Notes under the pieces: model-generated
Databases searched by the model: none
What the model was told of the DNA's origin: nothing
The model's input: only the letters and a program-made list of their open reading frames with translations
Part shown: piece after piece, positions 51,941 through 61,879 of the stretch
Position numbering within the stretch: position 1 is the first letter of the stretch
Layout: every line of letters starts with the position of its first letter
Made by a program: the position numbers and the translations under genes
Origin: Chondrus crispus
Lineage: Eukaryota; Rhodophyta; Florideophyceae; Gigartinales; Gigartinaceae
Reading direction: 5' to 3'
Assembly: GCF_000350225.1 (NCBI RefSeq)
Contig: NW_005178653.1
Location: 1 to 64,000 of the forward strand
Length of the DNA stretch: 64,000 nucleotides

Positions 51941-54900
51941 GTGACTAAGGCCCTAGCGGCAGTAGCAGGAGAGAAGGAAGCTATATGCCGCTGCGTTGGG
52001 GATGGTCCAGGTGGACGGGAGGATGTCGCCGTCCAAGTGAAGGTTGGTGGGGAAACGGGCTGGGTGCCTTTGGATACAGGGGCACGCTCTGTGTGGGTCG
52101 ATCAGGGTTGGTTCGAGGGGCACAGCGGTGTGTGGGTCGCAGACAGTTTTCGTGCAGTCACTGCTGATGGAAAGGACATGGCCGTGTGCCGGAAAGGGAA
52201 ACTGCATTTTGAGCTCTGGGGACAGCCTTTTATGGAAACAGTGCGGGTGGCTTCTTGTCTGCCGTCAAAGCTTTTGCTCGGGAGCCAATTTTGGAAACGG
52301 CATGGCCTTGTCCTGAATCTGGGGACAATGAGGGGAAGAATCAGCGTGGAGGAGAGAAGGCTCGAGGGGAGAGTGTCACGGCGCCGGGACGTGCGACTGG
52401 ATATGGAAACTGCCGGGGCAATCAACGACGCAGGCGTGGATGTCGCAATCCGGGAAAAGGATTTGTCCCATTCACGGAGAAGCCGCGATGCGGGAGAGGC
52501 TTCGGCATATTTTGTGGACACGGCGAGGGGTTTTCAAGAGACTAGGCCACATCAAGGGGGTGGAACACACCATCACATTGGTCGCAGATGCAAAGCCCGT
52601 GTGCTCTCCGGTGCGACGCGGGTCCCCAAAGGAGGAAGAGCTCGAGAGAACAGCGATGCAGAAGCTCTTGAGAATGGAAGTCGTGGAGCACGCGTCTTCC
52701 CCTTGGGCGGCGTGCAATGTGTTCGTCCGGAAAAAGGACGGGTCTGCGAGGGTCACATCAGACTTCCGAGGTTTGAATGCCGTCACAGTGGGGGACTCAT
52801 ACCCAATGGAGGATGTGCGCTCCACTCTGGACTGGATGGGTAGCAAACGCATCTTTTCTACCTTTGACTTAAAGGACGGTTTTTTCAAGTGAGCCTGGCT
52901 GAGGGCTCTCGCGACTACACTGCGATTCGCACGGTCATTGGTTTGCTAAGGTATGTGCGGCTGCCCCAAGGGCTGAAGAACTCCCCTGCAGTATTTCAGA
53001 GAGTGGTCAATGCCGTTCTAGGGAGTAGGAGGGGACGCGATGTGTGGGCATTTATGGATGACATTAGTATGGGGACTTAAACGGCTGAGTCCCACTTGCT
53101 GTGCGTAAAATCGGTCCTTGACACGTTTATAGCCGCAGGGGCTCGTCTGAAGCTTTCTAAGTGCGCCTTTGGGGTGCGGGAGGTCGAGGTACTGGGGCAT
53201 CGAATTGGAGCACAGGGAATAAAACCCTCTGATTTGCATGTGCAGGCCATCCGTGACCTTCGCCAACCTCAAAATGGTGAGGATTTGATGAGGTCTCTGG
53301 GATTGGCGAACTACTTTTCTGAGTTCGTAGACCACTTCGCCGATGCCGCAAGACCTCTCTACGCCGTGCTGCGCGGCACGGGATTCAACAAACGCAAGCG
53401 GCCGGGCAAGAGATTAGTGATACCAGATTGGAGCTCGAGGTGGGGAAATGCCCAGACGAAAGCTTGGAGACACATCAAGGGAGTACTGAGACACCCAGAT
53501 TTTTTGGTGTCCCCGCGGAGGGGTGCGGCTAAGAGAATGCTAACCGATGCCAGCGGATACGGGTTGGGAGGTGTGCTTCTGCAGGAGTCTAGCCCAGCTG
53601 TATGGCGACCTGTGGCGTTCACGAGCCGCAAGATGACGGACGCGGAGATGAAATACACCGTGACTGAGCGTGAGTGCCTGGCGATTGTGCACGCGCTGAA
53701 GAAGTGGAGGTGCTACCTCCATGGCGAGCCGGACCTAATCGTGGAGACAGATCACCTCTCTTTGAGGTGGTTGATGAGCTTAAAAGAGCTAAGGGGCAGG
53801 CTCGCGAGGTGGATGGTCGAAGTACAAGACTTCGAGTTTGTGGTCAAGTACACTCCCGGGTCGACAATGGTGGTCCCGGACTCCCTCAGCAGGGATGCAG
53901 TTAGAAAGCCGCTCTGTCAGCGCTGCTTCGGCGAAATCGAGTCAGCGGGGGACACCCACGAGACAGCGGGGTAAATTGAGGAGCCGGCAAAACCCTGATC
54001 CCCCTTGGGGGTACCTTCCCCCGAAGAGATTCGGAGCGCGCAAGAGAAGGAGTGTGCAGAGGAGCTCAGGTTTGCTCGAAACGGCGGGGGGGAGAGACGC
54101 ATCATAGACCGCCAGGGCCTTTACGCACCAAGGTTCGCGGACGATATCGGGTCGTAGTCACTCGCTCTTTGGTGGCCTCTGTGCTGGGATTTGCTCACGG
54201 GTCGAAACTGTGCGGTCACTACGGCCTCCGTCGCACAAAAGAGAGGATTGCGGGGAGTTTTTGGTGGCCCAGCTGACAGGAGGATGTTCAGTCGATGGTG
54301 AGGGAATGCGTGCCATGTGCCGGGGTAAAGGCTTCGAAGCCTGCACGAAACGCGCCCATGCAGGTTTACCATCCCTTACGCAGATTCTCGCAGGTCGCTG
54401 CTGACGTTCAGACAGTTACGCCAAGGACGACGAGAGGCAACATCAAGATCCTTGTCCTGGTTGACACGGTTACCCGCTTCGCTCGGGCTGTCCCCATTCC
54501 GGACGAAAAAGCCGAGACGATTGCGAGTACCATAATTGACGAATGGATCAGCATCTTCGTTGCGATAGAATGCCTTCTGTCGGACCGAGGGCCCAATTTT
54601 ATCGGAAGAGTCGTGTCTGAGATGGCCGAGGCCCTGGGCGTGAGGCGAGTGACGACCTCGGCCTTCCATCCTCAGACAAACGCATGCGTGGAGAGGTTCA
54701 ATCGTACGCTTGCCCAAGACCTCGCGTGCTTCGTCAGCACAGGCCAAGACGATTGGGACAACCACGTGTCTCTTGCATGCTTTAGGTATAACTCAGGTAA
54801 GAGCAGGGCAACCGGGATAAGCCCGTACGAGGCTATGTTTGGAATCGAGCCTTTTATGTCATGGGGACCTAGAGAGCTCGAACGCATATCAAGGGAACCG

Positions 54901-55526
54901 TACGACCTCCCATCCCACCTCCAGATGCTATATGCGTCTCTTCTGAGACGAGGAAGGACGGAGAGAGGACGCGCTGCTGCGCAGTACAATGCCGCAATGC
55001 GCGGCACCTGTTTCGCTGTGGGGGACAGAGTCTTTGTCTGGTCTCCGGCTCTGGTCGCGCTCGAGGGCAGCAAGATTGCCCGGCCATAGATAGGCCCGTA
55101 TGTCGTGCGCAAGAAGTTGTCTCCTACGAGCTACCTTCTGCTTTCAGAACAAGGCATGCGATCAGCGCGCGTACACGCGAACCGCTTGCAAGAATCAGTG
55201 GCTCCGCGAAGGAAACTGGCGAACCGAGAGACGGGGTTTTCCCTGATAGCTTGCGTCTGATTCGCAAGATACAGGGCGTCAAGGATTCAGCACCGGATGG
55301 CGCCGCGGTCATGCGTCTTTTCAAAGTGCAGCTGGGAGGGAGGGCGCTGCTCGCCGCGATGGACAAAAGAACACGACCTACCGGAAGCGGTTGTCGCTGC
55401 TTGGGACAAGACGGCGAATGCGTCTCTCAACAAATCGGGAACGACCCCGAAGCGATGCACACACAGCTCCAACACGCCACTTTGATGCAGCGACCTAAAT
55501 CCCAGCGAACCTCAACACCTGCTTGA
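51941..55526 (+). pseudogene. pol: Pol of gypsy B: protease, RT, RNase H, integrase (several breaks)
   Basis: The protease has DTG in VPLDTGARSVWVDQGW. Further parts are RT fingers (CNVFVRKKDGSARVTSDFRG), catalytic D (FSTFDLKDGFF), a one-base loss in the T run at 52879-52884, the FMDD box (WAFMDDISMGT) and a TAA at 53078-53080 directly after it. RNase H has MLTDASGYGLGGVLLQ. The integrase zinc region at ~54185-54340 is split by a stop, and the DDE core (VLVDTVTRFARAVPIPDEK; LLSDRGPNF; HPQTNACVERFNRTL) is followed by a TAG at 55087-55089 where element A has a Trp codon in the GPY/F motif. At least four lesions; inactive. Confidence 0.85.
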
Positions 55527-55573
55527 TCCGTAATGGGTGAGCGCGGACCGTGGAAAGCTGGCAAAGGGTCGAA

Positions 55574-56050
55574 TGCTGGGAAATTAAACACGTGTCAGTC
55601 TGTGCCGGCTCGAACGCGGGGCGATAGTTGCTGCGAAGAGAAAGAAGGCTTGTCGGCTGTTGATGCATGGGCCGGCACGGCGAATTGCGCATCGGGAATT
55701 GCGCGTGAGGGACGAAAGGAAAGTGTCGGGGGACCACGAAAGGAAAAGGAGCGGGGAGTAGGCGAAGGGAAGGGCCAGTAGGCGAAAGGAAAGGCGGGGA
55801 ACCAGATGTGGGTGCAAGACCCCAGGGCTTGCGGGACGCGGTGACGAGGAAAGGTAGGTAGAATAAAAGGGAACCCGGCGGGGAGGAACAGAGAAAAGTG
55901 GGGCAGCAGGAGGTGACCTGGACGTCGAGTGGACTCTCGACGAGCGGTGAGCATCGGGTGGATTCTCGTGTAGCTGAGTGGATTCTCAGCGAGCGCTCCA
56001 GATTAAATAAACGTTTTGGTTTGACAGTGCCCAGGAGACCGGGCACAACA
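55574..56050 (+). repeat. 3' LTR of gypsy B (476-477 bp)
   Basis: Begins TGCTGGGAAATTAAACACG and ends GGGCACAACA. About six substitutions against the 5' LTR, all transitions where I checked. Confidence 0.9.
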
Positions 56051-56280
56051 TGGTAGTACTTGGTTGTATCAGGTACTGAAGATATTCGTAGTTTTACGAT
56101 GGTTGATGGTCAGTGGGACATCTGCTAAACAGGATCCAACAAGGTACAGTAGCGCTACAGTAGAAGAGGACGAGTCAAACATTAAAAAGGAAGAAAGATT
56201 CAAAAGGAAAACAATGAAAGAAAAATACATGATGAAAAAGGAGACACGACACGAGGGCGGCTGTGCCGGGGACGGGTGGG

Positions 56281-56452
56281 AGAGAAATAGACATAGGGAG
56301 GAGAGGTGGCGGGATAGGACAGCTCGCTTCTACTACTTATGGGTCGGCGGCGAGGCGGGTTCAGCGACACGCCCGGCTGTCAGTAAGTGCTTACAGACGC
56401 GTGTTATTTCCCGTGGAGTTTCACCCCTATACACACAGTGTACATTGACGCG
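56281..56452. repeat. direct repeat at the 3' end of the DIRS-like element (172 bp)
   Basis: From AGAGAAATAGACATAGGGAG to TACATTGACGCG. About eight differences against 60351-60522. Confidence 0.85.
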
Positions 56453-56496
56453 AAGGGGGCAAATAGAAAAGCCATAGCTTGATGCACGGAGATGCG

Positions 56497-57669
56497 CTAG
56501 ACGGGCAGTGTCCGCATATGCGCAAAGAACCACTCCGAAGCGGCGGTGACAGAAATGCGACTGTCAAAGTAGACGTTGAACATGTTCTGCGAGGCCCAAT
56601 CGAGCCGGTTCATGATCCATTCCCGCGTGAACTGCAGCACCAGGAGCTCATTAAAACCTCCAATGCGCGCGCTATGCGAGGCATAGTAGCATCCTGACGG
56701 TGCCTTGACATTCAACAGAGCGAGCGCATGTTCCAAGGCCATCCCCAGGTCGGCGGTTCCGAGCTTCTGAGAGTCGCGAAGGTTGAAAAATCCGAGGTTC
56801 GCCAGCCGAACGGAGACCAACTTGCGAAGTAGTACATTGGGAGAGTCGGCTTGTGTCCAAGTGGGGTTGGTCTGCAACTGCAGGCGCAGTCGCCGCAGTG
56901 GCCGAGAGCGCGATTTGCTCTTGCGGTGAGTCAGGACGGCCGTCACGAGTATCGGAGAGACCGTGATGTCGCTGTCCTTGAGATGCGCAACTGATACGGA
57001 GCGACACTGAAAGGCGAAAGCGAAGAGCAGACAAGCACAGTACCCGACCTCGTCGACGTCGGAGGTCTGCAGGCCATAGACGACCAATTGCCTCACCAGG
57101 CCGGCGGAGAGACCGATACGTGCACTCTGGACGACCCCTTTGAGGTCGTGCTTGTTTGCGTAGGCCCTTACCAGGGCGAAGACGAGGGGCGTGTGAGTGG
57201 GCGATGGTGCATGAAGGAGCTCATGGTAACGCGAGACCGCTGTTACGTATTGGGCGATCGATGTCGGACCTATGCGCCCCTCGAGATGCAGGTACCCGAT
57301 GTAAGCGAGGACATCGCCCTTGGACGCACCTAGCTTAGGCCTACCATCCTCTTCGCAGAATCCAAACCACTTCTTGATCTGGCTCGATCGGTTGAGCCAG
57401 GTCCCAGCCGTCCAACCGAAGCCAGCGAGGAGGTCTGCGGCCGCTTGGGCCGCACCGGTAGCGCCATCATCCCCGCACCTCGACATCACAGCATCTCTTA
57501 TCCCCTCCTGCCATGCGAGCCTTACGCCATCGTTGCGAGTACGACGGACCAGGCGTCGTTGCCCTTCTTCGTACTTCGCAGTAGAGAGAAGGCGACGTCG
57601 TCCGGTTGTAGGATCTTGTAGCTGGTGGCGTGAGCCACCAACTGCGCATGCCAAGCTTGCGCTGGCCAT
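56497..57669 (-). CDS. tyrosine recombinase of the DIRS-like element (390 aa)
   Basis: Integrates the circular DNA intermediate by site-specific strand exchange. N-terminal core-binding (SAM-like) domain at ~75-155 (KGDVLAYIGYLHLEGR, PTSIAQYVTAVSRYHELL). Catalytic residues R223 (FQCRSVSVAHL), H332 and R335 (HSARIGGFNELL) and Y367 (NVYFDSRISV) form the R-H-R-Y set. Length and architecture fit DIRS/PAT recombinases. ATG 57669-57667 lies about 200 bases inside the end of the RT/RNase H frame, in another frame, as is usual for DIRS elements. The frame is intact, so the recombinase may still be made even though RNase H is broken. Confidence 0.85.
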   Translation of the reverse strand: MASASLACAVGGSRHQLQDPTTGRRRLLSTAKYEEGQRRLVRRTRNDGVRLAWQEGIRDAVMSRCGDDGATGAAQAAADLLAGFGWTAGTWLNRSSQIKKWFGFCEEDGRPKLGASKGDVLAYIGYLHLEGRIGPTSIAQYVTAVSRYHELLHAPSPTHTPLVFALVRAYANKHDLKGVVQSARIGLSAGLVRQLVVYGLQTSDVDEVGYCACLLFAFAFQCRSVSVAHLKDSDITVSPILVTAVLTHRKSKSRSRPLRRLRLQLQTNPTWTQADSPNVLLRKLVSVRLANLGFFNLRDSQKLGTADLGMALEHALALLNVKAPSGCYYASHSARIGGFNELLVLQFTREWIMNRLDWASQNMFNVYFDSRISVTAASEWFFAHMRTLPV

Positions 57670-59614
57670 TGGGGTGCCACCAGGACACCCTTCCCACCAT
57701 CCGCCACGAGCTTGTGAACGACCAACGGGAGGAGATCGAACGGGGGTTCCATAGCCGCGCCCTCCCGTCGCCCCAGTCCTCCGTCATCTGCGTCGCGAGG
57801 TACTTGCGGCGTGCCACCGCCGTCTCGCCCAGCGGCCGGGATGCAAACACCAATGAGTCGAGCCGGTGCTCGTCCTGTATGGATGCCAGGAGCTGCGTCG
57901 TCGCCTGCACGTCGCCCGGGTCCCAAGTCCTGGACAGGGCGTCGGCGAATCGGTTGACGGCGGAAGGCAGCCAGCGGGCTTCGATCGACACCCCAAGCGT
58001 TCGCATCATGACGTGCAGCCGCCGGAGTTCCGCCATCATCGGCTTGGACGAGGACACCATCGCGTTCAGGATGAAGCAGACGGCTTAGTTGTCCTCGTGC
58101 AGCAGAAGCTTGCGCACGTCCGGCCGGCTGACGTACGCGGCGAAGTGCCGCTGCAGCAACATGCCAACTGCCCTCAACTCCCTCAAAGTGATCGACTGCA
58201 CGCGGTCGGCCGCCGTCCAGAAACCTTGACCCTCCCACAAACCCTGCGATCCCGCCAGCACATCCGAGCCGAGCGTTCCTCCGTAGCCCACGTCGGCAGC
58301 GTTGGAGTGCATCGCCAGGTCCGGAGCGACGCGGACGAGATCGCGACCCTCCTCGCCCGTCAGCGCGCGCCAGTACCGCAGGTCGCGAAGCGACTGCCGG
58401 CACAGGCGGACCTTCTGCATCTCTTTGCGCACAGCTCGGATCGGAGCGAACCTCTGGTCTCTCTGAGCGGGTACGTCCCAGAACTCGCTCGCAACAAGGC
58501 CCCCCTTCGTACTTGGCCCTCGCTCCTCGCGCTCCGCTGCTCGCAGCCCGGCGAGGGTCATGTCGAAGTAGAGGCTGCGAGTGTAGAAGCGGGAAAGCGG
58601 GAGCGCGAGGGTCATGGACGCGGTGACGCCGCAGAAATGGAGGAGCTTGCGGAGCGACACCAGTCGCCGGTTGAGTTGGGCGCCCAGCAACAACTCCTTC
58701 GCCAGCCACCGCAGCCTTAGAACCTTCTTCTCGAACGCGAACACGCGCATCTTCTCGGTGTCGATAACGCAGCCCAGATGCTCCAGGACCGGCGTCCCCT
58801 CCCAACATCCCTTGTTCTCGTGCCGCACCAGCCCCAGCCGCCCGAAGAACCCGGCCAACCTTCGCCCCGCTCTTGCACAGTCCCTTCTCGTTGACGGGCG
58901 CCCCAGCGGAGAGGGCGCGCAAGCGAAGTCGTCGATGTAGGGCAGCACGCGGTACCCCAGGCGCTCGCACAGGTGCTGCACCAGCGGCCGCAGAAGCTTG
59001 GTGAACCACAGCACGGACCGGCCCCACCCGAACGGCAGGGCAATGCAACGGTAGAAGAAACCGTCGTAGCGGAAGAGGAAGAACTCGTGCATGCGCGAGT
59101 GGATATAGAAGTGGCGGTACCCACTCTTAATGTCCCACGACATTAGTGTATCCCCACCTTGCAGCTGTGTGGCGAATGACTGCAGTGTCTCCATCTTGAT
59201 GGACCCCTTCTCCCAGTGCCTGCTTTGGCGTTTGAAATTAATTACAAATCGCCCGCGCCTGTCGACGCCCTTCCCCTGCCACACAGTGAAAGCTGAGGAC
59301 ACCATTCGTCCACGTTGCGCCGCATCCATCGCTTCTTCGTACCCCACGAACTCGTATAGCCCCTCTTTGCACCCCCTCTCCAGATCATCCCATCCAAACG
59401 TCCTGTCCTCCTCTGACTGGGGGAGCTCCCCTAGTACCAACCCTTCCTCAAAGGGCACCGAAGGCAGATCCAATATCCCGTAACGGATCTGCCTCGTCAG
59501 GTACTCACTGGCCCTCACCTCCGAACGCCAAGCGTCCGCCCTGAGGGCCGTTCCGCGCCACAATGGTGCTCCTCCCCGTCTCATTGCGGCGACACCGGCT
59601 CCGTCTTTCGGCAT
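57467..59614 (-). pseudogene. reverse transcriptase/RNase H of the DIRS-like element (one stop)
   Basis: ATG at 59614-59612 overlaps the TGA of ORF1 (TGATG on the minus strand), suggesting re-initiation. RT motifs: MSWDIKSGYRHFYIH (catalytic D), IALPFGWGRSVLWFTKL and the YIDDF box at ~227. RNase H: SNAADVGYGGTLGSD, where the usual Asp of the TDAS-type motif is Asn, and TLRELRAV. The frame stops with TAA at 58087-58085 in HEDN-stop-AVCFILN, where related elements usually have Gln (CAA to TAA). It then continues in the same frame to 57467 with FADALSRTWDPGD. So there is one nonsense mutation plus a possibly lost RNase H residue. Confidence 0.8.
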
Positions 59615-60279
59615 CACTGATCACTGGACTCCGCCTGCGGGGGTCCATTGTTTCTGTTCCCCGTAGCCCTCTCCAACCGCGCCTTGGCCAGCATCCTCGC
59701 AGCCTCGACCTCCAGGTTTCTCGTCAACGCCTCCCTGCCGGAGCGGTAGGATTCAGAGAACACAGCGTCGTGTCCTTGCTCCACCAGGAAGGACATCTGC
59801 CGGGCAGCCTCAACTCCCTGCTCAGTGATCTCCCTAAAGTACTGCGCCCTCATAGACAACAACTCGAGCGCGGCCTTCATCGCCTTCTCCGCTAGAGCTA
59901 ACTTGCGCGCTAGGCTTGGCACGTACTCCGTCTGGTCCCTGGCCACCCCTAAAGCCGACACACCCAGCTCAGTCCAAACTCCGGCAGCGTTGATGTATTC
60001 CCATTCTTTAGCCGACCGCCGGTCCCTCGATCTCAACTCAGAGAAGAAGGCGTCCGCGGGGGGTTTGAAGTACCCCATGTGCGTGACGGGCACATGGGGC
60101 CCCCGCTCGAAAACGCTTCCTTCTCCTACTATCTTGAGAGAGCTTAGCTCTGATCCCACATCCCCGTAGTCCCGACGCGATGGAACCGCGCTTTCCCAGG
60201 CGGCCCTCACGGCCAGCGCGGGCTGCACGACCGCGGGGGGCGGCGGGACTTCGGACGGGTCAGTTGCTTGTTCAGTCAT
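59614..60279 (-). CDS. ORF1 (gag-like) of the DIRS-like element (221 aa)
   Basis: ATG 60279-60277. The start is Pro/Val-rich (TDPSEVPPPPAVVQPALAVR). The middle contains the conserved-looking segment PVTHMGYFKPPADAFFSELR, and a long Ala/Glu/Arg-rich helix follows (LARKLALAEKAMKAALELLS), suggesting oligomerisation. No zinc knuckle, as in many DIRS ORF1 proteins. The TGA stop overlaps the ATG of the RT frame by one base. The position as first frame of the element is the main reason for the gag call. Confidence 0.65.
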   Translation of the reverse strand: MTEQATDPSEVPPPPAVVQPALAVRAAWESAVPSRRDYGDVGSELSSLKIVGEGSVFERGPHVPVTHMGYFKPPADAFFSELRSRDRRSAKEWEYINAAGVWTELGVSALGVARDQTEYVPSLARKLALAEKAMKAALELLSMRAQYFREITEQGVEAARQMSFLVEQGHDAVFSESYRSGREALTRNLEVEAARMLAKARLERATGNRNNGPPQAESSDQ

Positions 60280-60350
60280 CTCTCTGAGTGCTCCGGCCGC
60301 ACTCCGTAGAATGTGTCACGGCCTCGCTTGCTGAGGGGAATTTCTCGCAA

Positions 60351-60522
60351 AGAGAAATAAACATGGGGAGGAGAGGTAGCGGGATAGGACAGCTCGCTTC
60401 TACTACTTATGGGTCGGCGGCGAGGCGGGTACAGCGAGACGCCCAGCTGTCAGTAAGTGCTTACAGACGCGTGCTATTTCCCGTGGAGTTTCACCCCTAT
60501 ACACACAGTATACATTGACGCG
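60351..60522. repeat. direct repeat at the 5' end of the DIRS-like element (172 bp)
   Basis: From AGAGAAATAAACATGGGGAG to TACATTGACGCG; same orientation as the copy at 56281-56452. Confidence 0.85.
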
Positions 60523-61165
60523 TACATACTGTTGCAAGCCAAACAGCCGTACCAGGCTGGTACGGCTGTATGGCTTTCGGAAATGAGCTCACGGCTGTGG
60601 GAAAAGTCGTACTCGTACGCTGCTCTCACGCGACTCCATCTGAAAGGCGGCACAGCCCAAGTGTCCACCGCCCCATACACATCCTCGTACTGTAGGTTCA
60701 TTCGATGTCTTCCACTTTTACGATGGGACCATGTTAGTACTGCTTGCGAGGAGCAATGCACTGAACCATGCCACCGGCCTGCCAGTGGCCATGTTATGGT
60801 GCAATATTACACCGTAGCTAACCGCAGTTGGTGATATGCGAACAGAGGGTACGTCATTCCCTTCAAACACGTCAAAACTCTACTGCAGTCCAGTATCGCG
60901 CTTGCTGTAGGACAGAAGCGAAACTTTAAACATAGTGATTCCCACGAAAACACAAACTCATGATTGCTAAATTTGAGTCGAGGAGCAACCGTCTAAGTCT
61001 CTAAAAACGTCTGATCAAACGGGCCGATCTTCCTCAAACGGTCAACGAGGAGATGTGAGGCACACCCGATTTTTAGACAAGTGAATTCAAATTTTCTCAC
61101 ACAGCATCTTCAAGTTTCAATCAATGCATAGCAATGCATCTAAAAAGGCGGATTTCTACATCTCC
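60523..61165. other. spacer downstream of the cysteine-rich gene
   Basis: Holds the hairpin at 60536-60576 and otherwise nothing recognised; the 3' flank of the minus-strand gene at 61166. Confidence 0.35.
60536..60576. repeat. hairpin with 12-bp inner and 5-bp outer arms
   Basis: ACAGCCGTACCA pairs with TGGTACGGCTGT around GGC; AAGCC/GGCTT extend the stem after a 2-nt mismatch. Confidence 0.75.
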
Positions 61166-61753
61166 CTACTCACTTAGGGGAGCCACACATCGATCACCGC
61201 TGCAAACGGGGCAGAAAGACGGGCGAAGCCCAGTGAAGGGTTGCATGCCACACGAGATGCGCCCGCACTTACCGTCGTACTCACGCGTGAAATTAGCCGA
61301 CGTCCGAGCCAGCGTGCAAGGGCCTCCACTTTTGCAGTTTGCAACGCACACTGACAGCGCCCTTCTACATGTCACGGAACAGTCCCGGAGTATCTTCCTC
61401 AAGCTATCCGGAACGCACTTACAGAACTGCCCGTGCCGAATCGACTTCCTCGCCGCAAGCCATCTGCACTTGACGGCACACATTCTGAAATGTTTCATAC
61501 ATAAAGACTCGCAGTTGGTGTTGTTTGGTTGCTCTTCTATCTCCGACCTCCACTGCCCTTGCACTGTATACCTGACGGAACATGTCGCAGGTGGCCTGAA
61601 GCAGCAGTCAGGGTGAGTAGGCGTAGGAGTGCCCCCGCACCTCTTGGCGACTATGGCGCGGTACCTGCATCGCCCTATCTCTCGCAGTGCGTGAGTAGAG
61701 AAGAAGAACAAAGAGGCAATAGCAGCCACAAAGATGGAGATGGTTGAGTGCAT
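61166..61753 (-). CDS. secreted cysteine-rich protein (195 aa)
   Basis: ATG 61753-61751 begins a signal peptide (MHSTISIFVAAIASLFFFST). The mature part has about 21 cysteines in clusters: CRYRAIVAKRC, CCFRPPATC, CESLCMKHFRMCAVKC, CKC, DCSVTCRRALSVCVANC and a C-terminal stretch with KCGRISC and FCPVCSGDRC. C-x3-C spacings in the middle (CESLC, CAVKC, CVANC) suggest helical disulfide hairpins. The last ~45 residues start GGPC and keep a C-x4-C followed later by closely spaced cysteines, as in the six-cysteine peptides at 13.1, 30.9 and 35.8 kb. This may be a distant relationship. Two N-glycosylation sequons (NNT, NFT). A TATA box lies ~115 bases upstream. Function unknown. Confidence 0.7.
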   Translation of the reverse strand: MHSTISIFVAAIASLFFFSTHALREIGRCRYRAIVAKRCGGTPTPTHPDCCFRPPATCSVRYTVQGQWRSEIEEQPNNTNCESLCMKHFRMCAVKCRWLAARKSIRHGQFCKCVPDSLRKILRDCSVTCRRALSVCVANCKSGGPCTLARTSANFTREYDGKCGRISCGMQPFTGLRPSFCPVCSGDRCVAPLSE

Positions 61754-61867
61754 CCTGCGAAGGCTGGTAATTACTCTTCTCTGAGTTCAACAGGAACGGC
61801 GATGGCGCTTCTTCAGCTGCAGAAGATGGCCAGGAACGGGAGGTGGTGATTTCTGTTACATGCGCTG

Positions 61868-61876
61868 CTTTATATA
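61868..61876 (-). promoter_or_regulatory. TATA box of the 195-aa cysteine-rich gene
   Basis: The minus strand reads TATATAAAG, about 115-123 bases upstream of ATG 61753. Confidence 0.6.
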
Positions 61877-61879
61877 GAG

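Larger units (their letters stand above)
50159..56050 (+). mobile_element. Ty3/gypsy LTR retrotransposon B with both LTRs
   Basis: Two 476-bp LTRs with about six differences flank gag and pol in Ty3/gypsy order. A short TGGT (after the 3' LTR and before the 5' LTR) may be the target duplication, with one mismatch if it is 5 bp. Coding frames are broken at several places although the LTRs are ~99% identical, so a defective copy moved recently or decayed fast. Confidence 0.9.
56281..60522 (-). mobile_element. DIRS-like (tyrosine-recombinase) retrotransposon flanked by direct repeats
   Basis: On the minus strand: ORF1 (gag-like), RT/RNase H, and a tyrosine recombinase overlapping the end of the RT frame. 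There is no DDE integrase and no LTR-type target duplication. Two 172-bp direct repeats (56281-56452 and 60351-60522, about 95% identical) bound it. DIRS1 has inverted termini, whereas PAT/Ngaro/Kangaroo types have split direct repeats; the arrangement here is closer to the latter, but no internal repeat copy was found. Confidence 0.85.

Noticed and set aside
57522-59048. 508-residue minus-strand frame across the DIRS RT region
   Set aside because: Arg/Ala/Gly-rich translation without RT motifs; the YIDD-containing frame covers the same DNA, so this is a GC-rich shadow.
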